From NCBI GenBank assembly GCA_002842195.1, contig PHCL01000100.1, forward strand, positions 1 through 5,916: DNA of 5,916 bases, read 5' to 3'. The notes beneath the pieces are model-generated. The model made no database searches and was not told where the DNA came from. It saw only the letters and a list, made by a program, of their open reading frames with translations. Of the stretch, positions 1 to 5,916 are shown one piece after another (the stretch's first letter is position 1; each line of letters begins with the position of its first letter). The translations under genes and the position numbers were made by a program. Source of the DNA: Betaproteobacteria bacterium HGW-Betaproteobacteria-20. GTDB taxonomy: Bacteria; Pseudomonadota; Gammaproteobacteria; Burkholderiales; Methylophilaceae.

Positions 1-685
1 TGTACTCTTTTTTTCCAGTCCAAACCAATGAAAATTCGCGCTCACCATTCGGCAATAGCGCCATCGGACCGTTGGCAGTAAATCGCTCGTAAGCAATATT
101 ATTGTGCGGCAATTCTGCACTCACCTTGCTAATCAGCGCATCGTGACCATATTCTTTGGTCTCTTTTGTTAAGCCAGCTATTTCGTCTAAACTGCGGCCA
201 CCATCAGCTAGCACGACTAACGCACTGTCCAAAACCTGCGGTTTCCCATGAAGGTTATAGGTAACACTGGCCTGAGTTGCGTTATGGCTAATCGCTTCGG
301 CGTTTGCTTCAAAAATAAAGTTGACGACTGGTTGATTACTAAGCGCCCCATCCAAAGCCTCACTCAACGCGCCATAAGGCAGCACATAGCCAAGCGCTTC
401 TTGCTGATAATCTTTAGCATGTAATTGTGACCGGCCAAGGCTACCTTTTTGTGACACATGAATGGTGTTAATGGCCGTGGCATGCGGCGCTAGTTTGCTC
501 CAAATACCAAGCTTCTCAAGGATGCGCCTGCTACCATACGACAACGCCAGTGCACGACTTTCGCTATAAGCCGCGCCTTGTTTACGCGCCTCCAGCACAG
601 TCACAGCGATACCCTGCCCTGCCAACAATAACGCCAAAGTTGCACCCACCGGTCCGCCGCCTACGATAATGATAGATCTACTCAT
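1..685 (-). CDS. ubiH: UbiH-family FAD-dependent ubiquinone-biosynthesis hydroxylase, 5' part only
   Basis: Partial gene: 228 codons are visible from the ATG at 685, and the C-terminal part lies beyond the left edge (the E. coli protein is about 390 residues). Family role: UbiH is a class A flavoprotein monooxygenase that hydroxylates the aromatic ring of the polyprenyl-phenol intermediate (2-octaprenyl-6-methoxyphenol) in ubiquinone synthesis, in the cytosol or loosely on the inner membrane. Visible: an N-terminal Rossmann FAD motif, VGGGPVGATLA, at residues 8-18; an acidic residue, E32, ending the second strand where the FAD ribose is held; the family block SRALALSYGSRRILEKLG at 43-60; the second flavin-site motif ADGGRS at 160-165; and YERFTANGPMALLP at 199-212, which matches UbiH-type enzymes. 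The start codon directly follows the pepP TAA with no gap and lacks a strong Shine-Dalgarno, so translation is probably coupled to pepP. UbiH is preferred over UbiI/UbiF because of the pepP neighbour and the motif wording, but paralogues cannot be fully excluded. Confidence 0.85.
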   Translation of the reverse strand, partial: MSRSIIIVGGGPVGATLALLLAGQGIAVTVLEARKQGAAYSESRALALSYGSRRILEKLGIWSKLAPHATAINTIHVSQKGSLGRSQLHAKDYQQEALGYVLPYGALSEALDGALSNQPVVNFIFEANAEAISHNATQASVTYNLHGKPQVLDSALVVLADGGRSLDEIAGLTKETKEYGHDALISKVSAELPHNNIAYERFTANGPMALLPNGEREFSLVWTGKKEY

Positions 686-2011
686 TTATTTTTTCATTAA
701 GACTTCAATATCAGCCACGGTTTTAACTGCGTTTTCAGTCAGAATCTCACAGCCATTTAGGGTGACCAGCACATCATCTTCAATACGAATACCGATATTC
801 CAGAACGCTTTTGGCACATTGTCCGCAGGGCGAATGTAGCAGCCTGGCTCTACAGTGAGCGTCATGTTTTGCTCCAGCATGCGCCAATTGCCCGGGTTGT
901 CCTTGGCTTTATTATCTTTATACTCGCCCACATCATGCACATCCAAACCCAACCAGTGCCCGGTGCGATGCATGTAAAACCGACGATAATCGCCGCTTTC
1001 CAGTACTGATTCGAAGCTACCTTTACATAGTTTTAAATCTATAAAACCCTGAATTAACACATCCAGCGCGGCATCATGTGGTGCGTTCCAATGATTTTGG
1101 GGATTAACTGCTTCAATGGCAGCCATCTGCGAGGCCAGCACTAACTCATAGACATCTTTTTGCGCCGCGCTAAATTTTCCATTGACTGGAAATGTTCGCG
1201 TAACGTCACTCGCGTAGCCATCTAACTCGCAACCTGCATCAATCAGCAATAAGTCGCCACCATTTAGCTTTGCGCTGTTCGCGTTGTAATGCAAGGTGCA
1301 GGCATTGGCACCACCCGCAACGATGCTGGTATAGGCTGGCGATTGCGCACCCTTACGATAAAACTCGTGCAAGAATTCCGCCTCAACTTCATATTCCATC
1401 ATATCTGGTTTGGCAAATTGCATCGCTCGATTATGTGCGGCCGCTGCAATGTTAGCGGATTGACGCATAATATCCAACTCAAAAGGCGACTTATAAAGCC
1501 GCATTTCGTCCACTAATTTACGAATATCCGCAATATCGTCAGGTGCACTCACACCGCTTCTGGCCTGCGTGCGCAAAGCATTCAGCCAGCCCGTCACGCG
1601 CGCATCCCAATTCACGCTCTCACCCAAGCTAAAATACAACTTAGGCTGGTTGCCAAGCAACTTCAGCACCACCGCATCTAACGCATTGATTGAATAAGCT
1701 TCATCAAAGCCAAAATACACTTTTGCAGCGTCTGCACCATAGCGAAAGCCATCCCAGATTTCGCGCTCTATATCTTTATCACGGCAAAATAAAATACACT
1801 TGGGCTGTTCGCCTGCGACCAAAACTACTACTGATTCAGGCTCTTTAAAACCTGTTAGGTAATAAAAGTAGCTATCAAAACGATATGGATAATGGCTGTC
1901 ACGGTTGCGAACGGCTTCAGGTGCGGTAGGGATAATGGCAATACCCTCGCCCATCTTATCTAGAAGCTGGCTACGGCGATGCTGAAATTCTCTTAAGTTA
2001 AACATGGGCAT
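686..2011 (-). CDS. pepP: Xaa-Pro aminopeptidase P (M24B metallopeptidase)
   Basis: Full-length gene of 441 residues, the same length as E. coli PepP. It removes the N-terminal residue from peptides whose second residue is proline, in the cytoplasm, using a dinuclear metal (Mn) centre. Residues 1 to about 170 form the N-terminal creatinase-like domain (with YPYRFDSYFYYLTGF at 41-55). Residues from about 175 form the pita-bread catalytic domain. All five expected metal ligands are visible: D258 (LLIDAG), D269 (SDVTRTFP), H352 (TGHWLGLDVHD), E388 (TVEPG) and E411 (GIRIEDD). The accessory histidines H241 and H359 are also present, so the enzyme should be active. The ATG at 2011 shares one base with the murU stop (TAATG). 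An AGGA lies about 10 bases upstream. A second in-frame ATG two codons later (2005) is possible but has no better ribosome site. It abuts ubiH downstream, a pairing also found in E. coli. Confidence 0.96.
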   Translation of the reverse strand: MPMFNLREFQHRRSQLLDKMGEGIAIIPTAPEAVRNRDSHYPYRFDSYFYYLTGFKEPESVVVLVAGEQPKCILFCRDKDIEREIWDGFRYGADAAKVYFGFDEAYSINALDAVVLKLLGNQPKLYFSLGESVNWDARVTGWLNALRTQARSGVSAPDDIADIRKLVDEMRLYKSPFELDIMRQSANIAAAAHNRAMQFAKPDMMEYEVEAEFLHEFYRKGAQSPAYTSIVAGGANACTLHYNANSAKLNGGDLLLIDAGCELDGYASDVTRTFPVNGKFSAAQKDVYELVLASQMAAIEAVNPQNHWNAPHDAALDVLIQGFIDLKLCKGSFESVLESGDYRRFYMHRTGHWLGLDVHDVGEYKDNKAKDNPGNWRMLEQNMTLTVEPGCYIRPADNVPKAFWNIGIRIEDDVLVTLNGCEILTENAVKTVADIEVLMKK

Positions 2012-2700
2012 TAAGCATTTTTCCTGAGTAACTCATCTAAGTTGTGCAATCGTTCTGGCGTACCGATGTCATGCCAAACTCCCTGATAATACTGGGCTGT
2101 AGCACAATTATTGTCAATTGCTTTACGCAGTAATGGTGCTAATTTGGCAGGTTCACCTTTTACAATACCTGTAAATAAAGTTGGGCGATAAACTCCAACG
2201 CCTGAAAAAGTGAGCCTTTGTGCGCCTGCATTTTTAAGCATGCCATCTTGAATGGCAAAATCACCTTGCGGATGTTGCGGTGGATTATTCACCAGCACTA
2301 AGTGCGCATGGCTATTGGGCTGCAATGCAGTTTTTAAAGGCGTGAAATCGATCTCGATAAAAATGTCGCCATTTACTACTAAAAATGGGATGTCATCAGC
2401 TTCATGCTCAGCCAACAGAGGTAAAGCATTGGCAATGCCGCCCGCTGTTTCCAGTGCAACTTTTTCGGCACTGTACTGAATGGACACTCCCCATTCTGCG
2501 CCGTTCCCGAGAGCCGCTTCAATTTGCTCGCCCAAATGCGCGTGGTTGATTACGATTTCTTTAAAACCTGCTTTGGCTAAACGCTCTAAATGCCATGTGA
2601 CTAGCGGCTTGCCGCCAACTTGTAACAGTGGCTTAGGTGTGTAATCGGTTAGCGGGCGCATGCGCTCACCTCGACCTGCCGCCAGAATCATCGCTTTCAT
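2011..2700 (-). CDS. murU: N-acetylmuramate alpha-1-phosphate uridylyltransferase
   Basis: Full-length, 229 residues, close to the roughly 223 residues of the Pseudomonas putida enzyme. It transfers UMP from UTP to MurNAc alpha-1-phosphate, giving UDP-MurNAc in the cytoplasm. This is the last step of the anabolic peptidoglycan recycling route that bypasses MurA/MurB. Visible: the sugar-1-phosphate nucleotidyltransferase signature LAAGRGERMRPLT at 6-18; the substrate-binding lysine K23 in TPKPLL; INHAHLGEQIE at 51-61; LETAGGI at 83-89; the metal-binding NGD at 110-112; TFSGVGVYRP at 164-173; and the C-terminal WHDIGTPERL at 209-218 with the second metal-site aspartate D211. The wording of these blocks is closer to MurU than to GlmU, RmlA or mannose-1-phosphate guanylyltransferases, and there is no C-terminal beta-helix acyltransferase domain. 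Its position directly after amgK (overlap TAATG) strongly supports the assignment. Another hexose-1-phosphate nucleotidyltransferase is the less likely alternative. Confidence 0.93.
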   Translation of the reverse strand: MKAMILAAGRGERMRPLTDYTPKPLLQVGGKPLVTWHLERLAKAGFKEIVINHAHLGEQIEAALGNGAEWGVSIQYSAEKVALETAGGIANALPLLAEHEADDIPFLVVNGDIFIEIDFTPLKTALQPNSHAHLVLVNNPPQHPQGDFAIQDGMLKNAGAQRLTFSGVGVYRPTLFTGIVKGEPAKLAPLLRKAIDNNCATAQYYQGVWHDIGTPERLHNLDELLRKNA

Positions 2701-3713
2701 TAAAACGTATAGCCTTCTTGCGGCTTTACGTGCTCAAGCTGATTTAACAAGCGCAACATTGGTCTTAACTCCACATAACGCTCACAGACTTTGCGCAGAT
2801 AAGTCATCACTAACGGCATGTCTTTTAGATAGCCATCTTTGCCATCCCGATGATTTAAACGTGCAAATATACCCAGAATTTTAATATGCCGTTGCGCCCC
2901 CATCCATTCAAAATCACGATAAAACTCCGAAAAATCATCCGCTATAGGTAAACCGGCTTTTTTGGCTGGCTGCCAATAACGCACTGCCCAATCAATGATT
3001 TGTTCTTCATCCCAACTAATATAGGCATCTTTTAGCAGCGACACTAAGTCATAGCTTATTGCGCCGTACACTGCATCTTGGAAGTCCAATATACCGGGGT
3101 TATTTTCTTGCGTAATCATTAAGTTACGTGAATGGTAATCCCTATGCACGTAAACTTGTCCCTGTGCGAGAATGTTCTTGTTGAGTATGTCAAAAGTATT
3201 TTTCAAGACATTTTGTTGCTCGTTATTCAAGGTAACATTTAAATGTTTTGCTACATACCAGTCCGGGAACAATTGCATCTCTCGGCTAAGTAGGGCTTCG
3301 TCATAGGCTGGTAGCACTTGCGGTTTGCTGGCGAGTTGCATTTTAATCAATGCATTCGTAGCGTCGCCATAAAGCTTAAGTGCTGTATCACTATTCAAAG
3401 CAGCTAAGTAAGTATCATCACCCAAGTCGCTAAGCAGTAAAAAGCCATTTTGCAAGTCTTGCGCTAATACCTGCGGTGCGTTTAAACCCGCATCTGACAA
3501 CAGTTTAGCGACTTTTACAAATGGCCTGCAATCTTCTTGTGACGGCGGCGCATCCATAGCAATCAAGGTTTTATACCCTAAATACTCACCAGGTAAATGC
3601 ACCCTGAAATAACGCCTGAAACTCGCATCGGCCGATGCGATGGTGAGTGTAAAGTCTGCTTGCTTCAGCGTTAAATTTAACCAAGCGTTAAGTTGTTGTT
3701 GTCTGCTATCCAC
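2700..3713 (-). CDS. amgK: N-acetylmuramate/N-acetylglucosamine anomeric kinase
   Basis: Full-length, 337 residues. It is an aminoglycoside-phosphotransferase-fold sugar kinase that phosphorylates MurNAc (and GlcNAc) at C1 using ATP, giving the substrate of MurU. Visible: the N-lobe block ASADASFRRYFRV at 26-38, diagnostic of AmgK; MDAPPSQEDCRPF at 53-65; FLLLSDLGDDTYL at 91-103; ELFP-like QLFPDWYVAKHL at 147-158; the catalytic loop HRDYHSRNLM at 190-199, with base D192 and N197; and the metal-binding LDFQDAVYG at 209-217, with D210. The start is GTG at 3713. This gives the full N-lobe, and an AGG lies five bases upstream. No ATG gives a better fit. It is the first gene of the minus-strand operon, and its TAA overlaps the murU ATG by one base. 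The name 'aminoglycoside phosphotransferase' often given to such proteins is misleading here, because the murU partner points to cell-wall recycling. Confidence 0.93.
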   Translation of the reverse strand: MDSRQQQLNAWLNLTLKQADFTLTIASADASFRRYFRVHLPGEYLGYKTLIAMDAPPSQEDCRPFVKVAKLLSDAGLNAPQVLAQDLQNGFLLLSDLGDDTYLAALNSDTALKLYGDATNALIKMQLASKPQVLPAYDEALLSREMQLFPDWYVAKHLNVTLNNEQQNVLKNTFDILNKNILAQGQVYVHRDYHSRNLMITQENNPGILDFQDAVYGAISYDLVSLLKDAYISWDEEQIIDWAVRYWQPAKKAGLPIADDFSEFYRDFEWMGAQRHIKILGIFARLNHRDGKDGYLKDMPLVMTYLRKVCERYVELRPMLRLLNQLEHVKPQEGYTF

Positions 3714-3842
3714 GACTACCTATCCAATGCTATATAATGCGACCTTAAGTCTTATGATTTTAAGTCTAAAGCTCCCTGAAACACGCTGGGCTAAAGAGCT
3801 GAAATTCGATTTATTGATTGCCAAAAAACCTAATTTATGAGA

Positions 3843-3859
3843 TTTTATCACTGATAAAA
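3843..3859. repeat. Perfect 17-bp palindrome, candidate operator
   Basis: TTTTATCA and TGATAAAA form exact 8-bp inverted arms around a single central base. A one-base centre cannot form a normal hairpin loop, so a dimeric repressor or activator site fits better than an RNA structure. It lies just upstream of the -35 position of the proposed lptD promoter and between the two divergent genes, where one protein could affect both. On the minus strand the core reads TATCAGTGATA, the same 11-base core as I recall for the Tn10 tetO2 operator, though the flanking bases differ. This hints at a TetR-like regulator, but that is only inference. Confidence 0.5.
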
Positions 3860-3886
3860 CATAACGCTTAAATAAAACCATTTACC

Positions 3887-3892
3887 TATAAT
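3887..3892 (+). promoter_or_regulatory. Candidate -10 box of the lptD promoter
   Basis: A consensus TATAAT lies 53 bases before the lptD start codon, predicting a transcript start near 3899 and a leader of roughly 46 bases. No good -35 hexamer lies 16-18 bases upstream; the closest, CTTAAA at 3867-3872, has a short 14-base spacer. The promoter may therefore be weak or activator-assisted. No sigma-E-type -35 (GAACTT) was recognised, although lptD is a sigma-E target in E. coli. Confidence 0.4.
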
Positions 3893-3945
3893 CCTGTGTC
3901 TTTAAATTCACCATTCGTACGCTTAGTAATTTCAGCGCTTATTAC

Positions 3946-4014
3946 ATGCTAAAAATCCGTTTTCTAAGCGGCCTTACGGCAATTCTATTGGCTTGCAGCT
4001 TTAGGGTACAGGCT
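3946..4014 (+). other. Signal peptide of LptD
   Basis: Residues 1-23 show a short basic start (K3, R5), a hydrophobic core at 6-16 and an A-x-A-like end (VQA), then an acidic mature N-terminus (ESEV). Two features are slightly unusual: a basic R20 between core and cleavage site, and C17 directly after LLA, which looks like a lipobox. Cleavage by signal peptidase I after A23 is favoured because LptD proteins are not known as lipoproteins. Confidence 0.7.
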
Positions 4015-5916
4015 GAAAGTGAAGTCGCGGCCAATGGCGATGTGCTTGCCGAATCTGCCGACACGCTGGTGATTGATGGCGATAAACTTGAGTTACATCT
4101 TGATAGAAAAATGCGCGCAACTGGCAACGCTTCTATCAGCAAGGGCAAGCAAAAAATACTCGGCGATGTGATTGACTACGATGTACAAAATGATACGTTG
4201 CATGTCATCGGAAATGCTGAAATCAATGTAGGCAATGCAAAATTAACCGGCCCTGAGTTACATATGCAATTATCTGAAAATATTGGCGAAATCAAAGACG
4301 CCTCTTTCAGCATGTTTGATCCGCCTAAAGCAGTCGCAACGCCACCTATCCCACGTAGCTCTGAAGAGTTTTCTAAAAGCCTGGGCAACATGCAAAGCCA
4401 GCAAATTGGCGGCGAAAGCTCATATTCAAACACTACACCCATTATTGCAGGCACCAGTATAGAGGCTACAGAAACTGCCGCCTCTCGTGACATATCAAGC
4501 GTTCCATTAACCTGCATTACTGGAGACAGCACAACAGAGGGTGTCGCCGCCTTCACAGAGGGCACTTCCGCCCTAAACCCTGCGCTAAAATCATCAACAC
4601 GTTCTGTAAAAGGGCGTGGCGATGCCAGAGTGATACTGTTTGAAGGGCAAGATAAAAAGCTGCTAAAAGATGCCCGCTACACCACTTGCGCGCTAGGTGT
4701 GAATGATTGGTATATTAAAGCAAAAGAATTAGAATTGAATGATTTTACTGAATCAGGCGTAGCCAAAAACGCCTACATCGAATTTAAAGGTATTCCCATT
4801 CTATATACACCATGGGCGAGCTTCTCATTTAACAATCAACGTAAAAGCGGTTTTCTTGCGCCAACTTTCGGTACCACCAGCCGTAGCGGGTTTGAGCTGT
4901 CCATGCCATTTTATTGGAACATTTCACCGAATATGGACGCAACAATGGCCACGCGGGTATTGAGTAAACGCGGCGTACAGTTACAAGGGGAATTTAGATA
5001 TTTGGAAGAAACTTTTTCTGGTATTGATAATCTGGAGTTCTTGCCCAGCGACAGCCTGGATAACACCGATCGCTATTATGCAAATCTTAAACACCAGCAC
5101 AACCTTGGTAACGGCTGGTCTGCTGGCTACAGCCTTGAAAAAGTATCGGATGACCAATACTTCTCCGACTTATCCACGAACATTGTCACTACCAGTCGTA
5201 TTAACTTACCACAACAGTTTAATGTAGATTATGCAGATGAAACATGGCGCTTTAATGCCCTGGCGCAAAAATTTCAAACTTTAGATAATGTATCTTTTCC
5301 CTATGAGCGATTACCGCAATTGACCTTAAGCGGCAACAAATACTACGGGGATGTCAACGCCAATTTATATACACAGTTGGTCGCGTTTGATACCAATACA
5401 AACGCACCCGTTACTGTCACCGGCACACGGTTTACACTTTACCCTAGCCTCAGCCTGCCTTTTACTAAATCCTACGGCTATGTCACCCCAAAAATAGGGG
5501 TGCATCACACCAGTTATAATCTGAACAACGATCCTAATAAGCAAAGCTCGGTAGACCGCACTTTACCCATACTGAGTGTAGATAGCGGCTTATTTTTTGA
5601 TCGTGACTTAAAAATAGCCGGCACCGATTTCTCGCAAACGGTAGAGCCTAGAATGTTTTATGTCTATATCCCAAACTCAAACCAGTCTAAAATCCCTGTT
5701 TTTGATACCAGTGAATCTGACTTGAACTTCAGTACATTATTCAGCGAAAATCAGTTCACAGGTAACGACCGTATTAATAATGCCAATCAACTAAGCTTAT
5801 CGCTCACCACCCGGTTTATTGAAACTGACACTGGCGCACAGCGTTTATCTGCATCTATCGGGCAGCGCTATAATTTTACCGACCAGAAAGTGTCGTTGCC
5901 CGGCACAGAGTTACGT
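3946..5916 (+). CDS. lptD: LPS-assembly outer membrane protein LptD, 5' part only
   Basis: Open reading frame of 657 codons with no stop, running off the right edge; roughly the last 150-200 residues are missing. LptD, with the lipoprotein LptE, forms the outer-membrane translocon that receives LPS from LptA and places it in the outer leaflet. Domains: a signal peptide at about 1-23 (basic MLKIR, hydrophobic FLSGLTAILLA, likely cleavage after VQA); an OstA/LptA-like periplasmic jellyroll at about 40-125 (LVIDGDKLELHLDRKMRATG, then repeats of GNA/GDV type); a Ser/Thr-rich insertion at about 127-219; the conserved block GRGDARVI to YTTC (C248) and DWYIKAKELEL; then IPILYTPWASFSF and RKSGFLAPTFG at 299-309, the family's entry into the beta-barrel. 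Alternating strands follow to the edge, including FSQTVEPRMFYVYIP at 562-576. ATG 3946 is the only reasonable start: the upstream frame has no ATG, GTG or TTG before the TAA at 3889. It lacks a clear Shine-Dalgarno. It is divergent from amgK, as I recall for Pseudomonas. Confidence 0.95.
   Translation, partial: MLKIRFLSGLTAILLACSFRVQAESEVAANGDVLAESADTLVIDGDKLELHLDRKMRATGNASISKGKQKILGDVIDYDVQNDTLHVIGNAEINVGNAKLTGPELHMQLSENIGEIKDASFSMFDPPKAVATPPIPRSSEEFSKSLGNMQSQQIGGESSYSNTTPIIAGTSIEATETAASRDISSVPLTCITGDSTTEGVAAFTEGTSALNPALKSSTRSVKGRGDARVILFEGQDKKLLKDARYTTCALGVNDWYIKAKELELNDFTESGVAKNAYIEFKGIPILYTPWASFSFNNQRKSGFLAPTFGTTSRSGFELSMPFYWNISPNMDATMATRVLSKRGVQLQGEFRYLEETFSGIDNLEFLPSDSLDNTDRYYANLKHQHNLGNGWSAGYSLEKVSDDQYFSDLSTNIVTTSRINLPQQFNVDYADETWRFNALAQKFQTLDNVSFPYERLPQLTLSGNKYYGDVNANLYTQLVAFDTNTNAPVTVTGTRFTLYPSLSLPFTKSYGYVTPKIGVHHTSYNLNNDPNKQSSVDRTLPILSVDSGLFFDRDLKIAGTDFSQTVEPRMFYVYIPNSNQSKIPVFDTSESDLNFSTLFSENQFTGNDRINNANQLSLSLTTRFIETDTGAQRLSASIGQRYNFTDQKVSLPGTELR
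4324..4602 (+). other. Ser/Thr-rich low-complexity insertion within LptD
   Basis: Codons 127-219 lie between the end of the periplasmic jellyroll (FSMFDPP) and the conserved GRGDA...YTTC block. These two are normally separated by only a few residues in LptD proteins I know. About 29 of 93 residues are Ser or Thr, with few aromatics and scattered Glu, Gly and Pro, so the segment is probably disordered. It contains one cysteine, C190. The reading frame is intact on both sides, so this is an in-frame expansion rather than a frameshift. Confidence 0.6.

Larger units (their letters stand above)
3714..3945. promoter_or_regulatory. Divergent intergenic region between amgK and lptD
   Basis: This 232-bp AT-rich stretch separates the two start codons, so it must hold the promoters of both the amgK operon (leftward) and lptD (rightward). 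I see a 17-bp perfect palindrome near its middle, a TATAAT box facing lptD, and an 8-bp direct repeat (TTAAGTCT) close to amgK. No convincing paired -35/-10 facing amgK stands out; TATATA- and TAAAAT-like boxes occur on the minus strand without a good -35 partner. No tRNA or terminator-like hairpin was seen. A second TATAAT on the plus strand (3733-3738) also lacks a -35. Confidence 0.7.

Noticed and set aside
1270..1516. Two overlapping plus-strand open frames inside pepP
   Set aside because: Both are antisense to the catalytic-domain region of pepP, overlap each other in different frames and show no family features.
2252..2884. Plus-strand open frames inside murU and across the amgK/murU junction
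   Set aside because: They are antisense to well-supported genes, and their translations are Cys/Ala/Ser-rich with no domain.
2700..3713. Reading amgK as an aminoglycoside-resistance phosphotransferase
   Set aside because: The fold is shared, but the SADASFRRYFRV and LDFQDAVYG blocks together with the overlapping murU indicate the MurNAc kinase, not drug resistance.
3733..3738. Second TATAAT on the plus strand near amgK, considered as a distal lptD promoter
   Set aside because: No -35-like hexamer lies at 15-19 bases upstream, and it would give a leader of about 200 bases; the box at 3887-3892 is the simpler choice.
3754..3840. 28-residue plus-strand small open frame in the intergenic region
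   Set aside because: It begins with ATG and ends at TGA but has no convincing Shine-Dalgarno and no recognisable motif; open frames of this size are expected by chance.
3942..4148. 68-codon minus-strand open frame over the lptD start
   Set aside because: It is antisense to the LptD signal peptide and jellyroll codons; the Ser/Leu-rich translation resembles nothing known.
4176..4565. 129-codon minus-strand open frame inside lptD
   Set aside because: It lies wholly antisense to the confidently identified lptD frame, largely over the low-complexity insertion, has no recognisable domain and no promoter or ribosome site of its own. It is a composition artefact.
5024..5227. 67-codon plus-strand open frame within lptD
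   Set aside because: It is in a different frame from the continuous lptD reading frame, which carries the recognisable beta-barrel sequence here.

Overview
The window looks like a core chromosomal segment from a Gram-negative proteobacterium. It carries LPS export (LptD), ubiquinone synthesis (UbiH) and the AmgK/MurU cell-wall sugar salvage route, which is typical of pseudomonads and many beta/gammaproteobacteria but absent from E. coli. The moderate GC content and the order amgK-murU-pepP-ubiH divergent from lptD suggest a betaproteobacterium, perhaps a Methylophilaceae-like methylotroph. That placement is an inference from memory of gene order and was not tested by any search.

Layout: the left two thirds (1-3713) is one minus-strand gene string. 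Read in the direction of transcription it is amgK (GTG start at 3713), murU, pepP, then the 5' part of ubiH, which runs off the left edge. The junctions are extremely tight. amgK/murU and murU/pepP each overlap by one base in a TAATG motif, and pepP/ubiH abut with no gap (TAA then ATG), so this is almost certainly one translationally coupled operon. A 232-bp divergent intergenic region (3714-3945) follows. It holds a perfect 17-bp operator-like palindrome and a good -10 box facing lptD. The right third (3946-5916) is the plus-strand start of lptD, open to the window edge for 657 codons with no stop.

How the genes fit together: AmgK phosphorylates recycled N-acetylmuramate at the anomeric position and MurU turns the product into UDP-MurNAc, feeding peptidoglycan synthesis downstream of the fosfomycin target MurA. 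LptD inserts LPS into the outer membrane. PepP is a cytoplasmic proline-specific aminopeptidase, and UbiH is a flavin hydroxylase of ubiquinone synthesis. The pepP-ubiH pairing is a widely conserved neighbourhood. The window is therefore mostly housekeeping.

The least ordinary points are a Ser/Thr-rich insertion of about 90 residues in the periplasmic part of LptD with an unusual cysteine arrangement, and the palindrome in the divergent promoter region. I saw no mobile element, RNA gene, CRISPR array or clearly novel multi-gene system.
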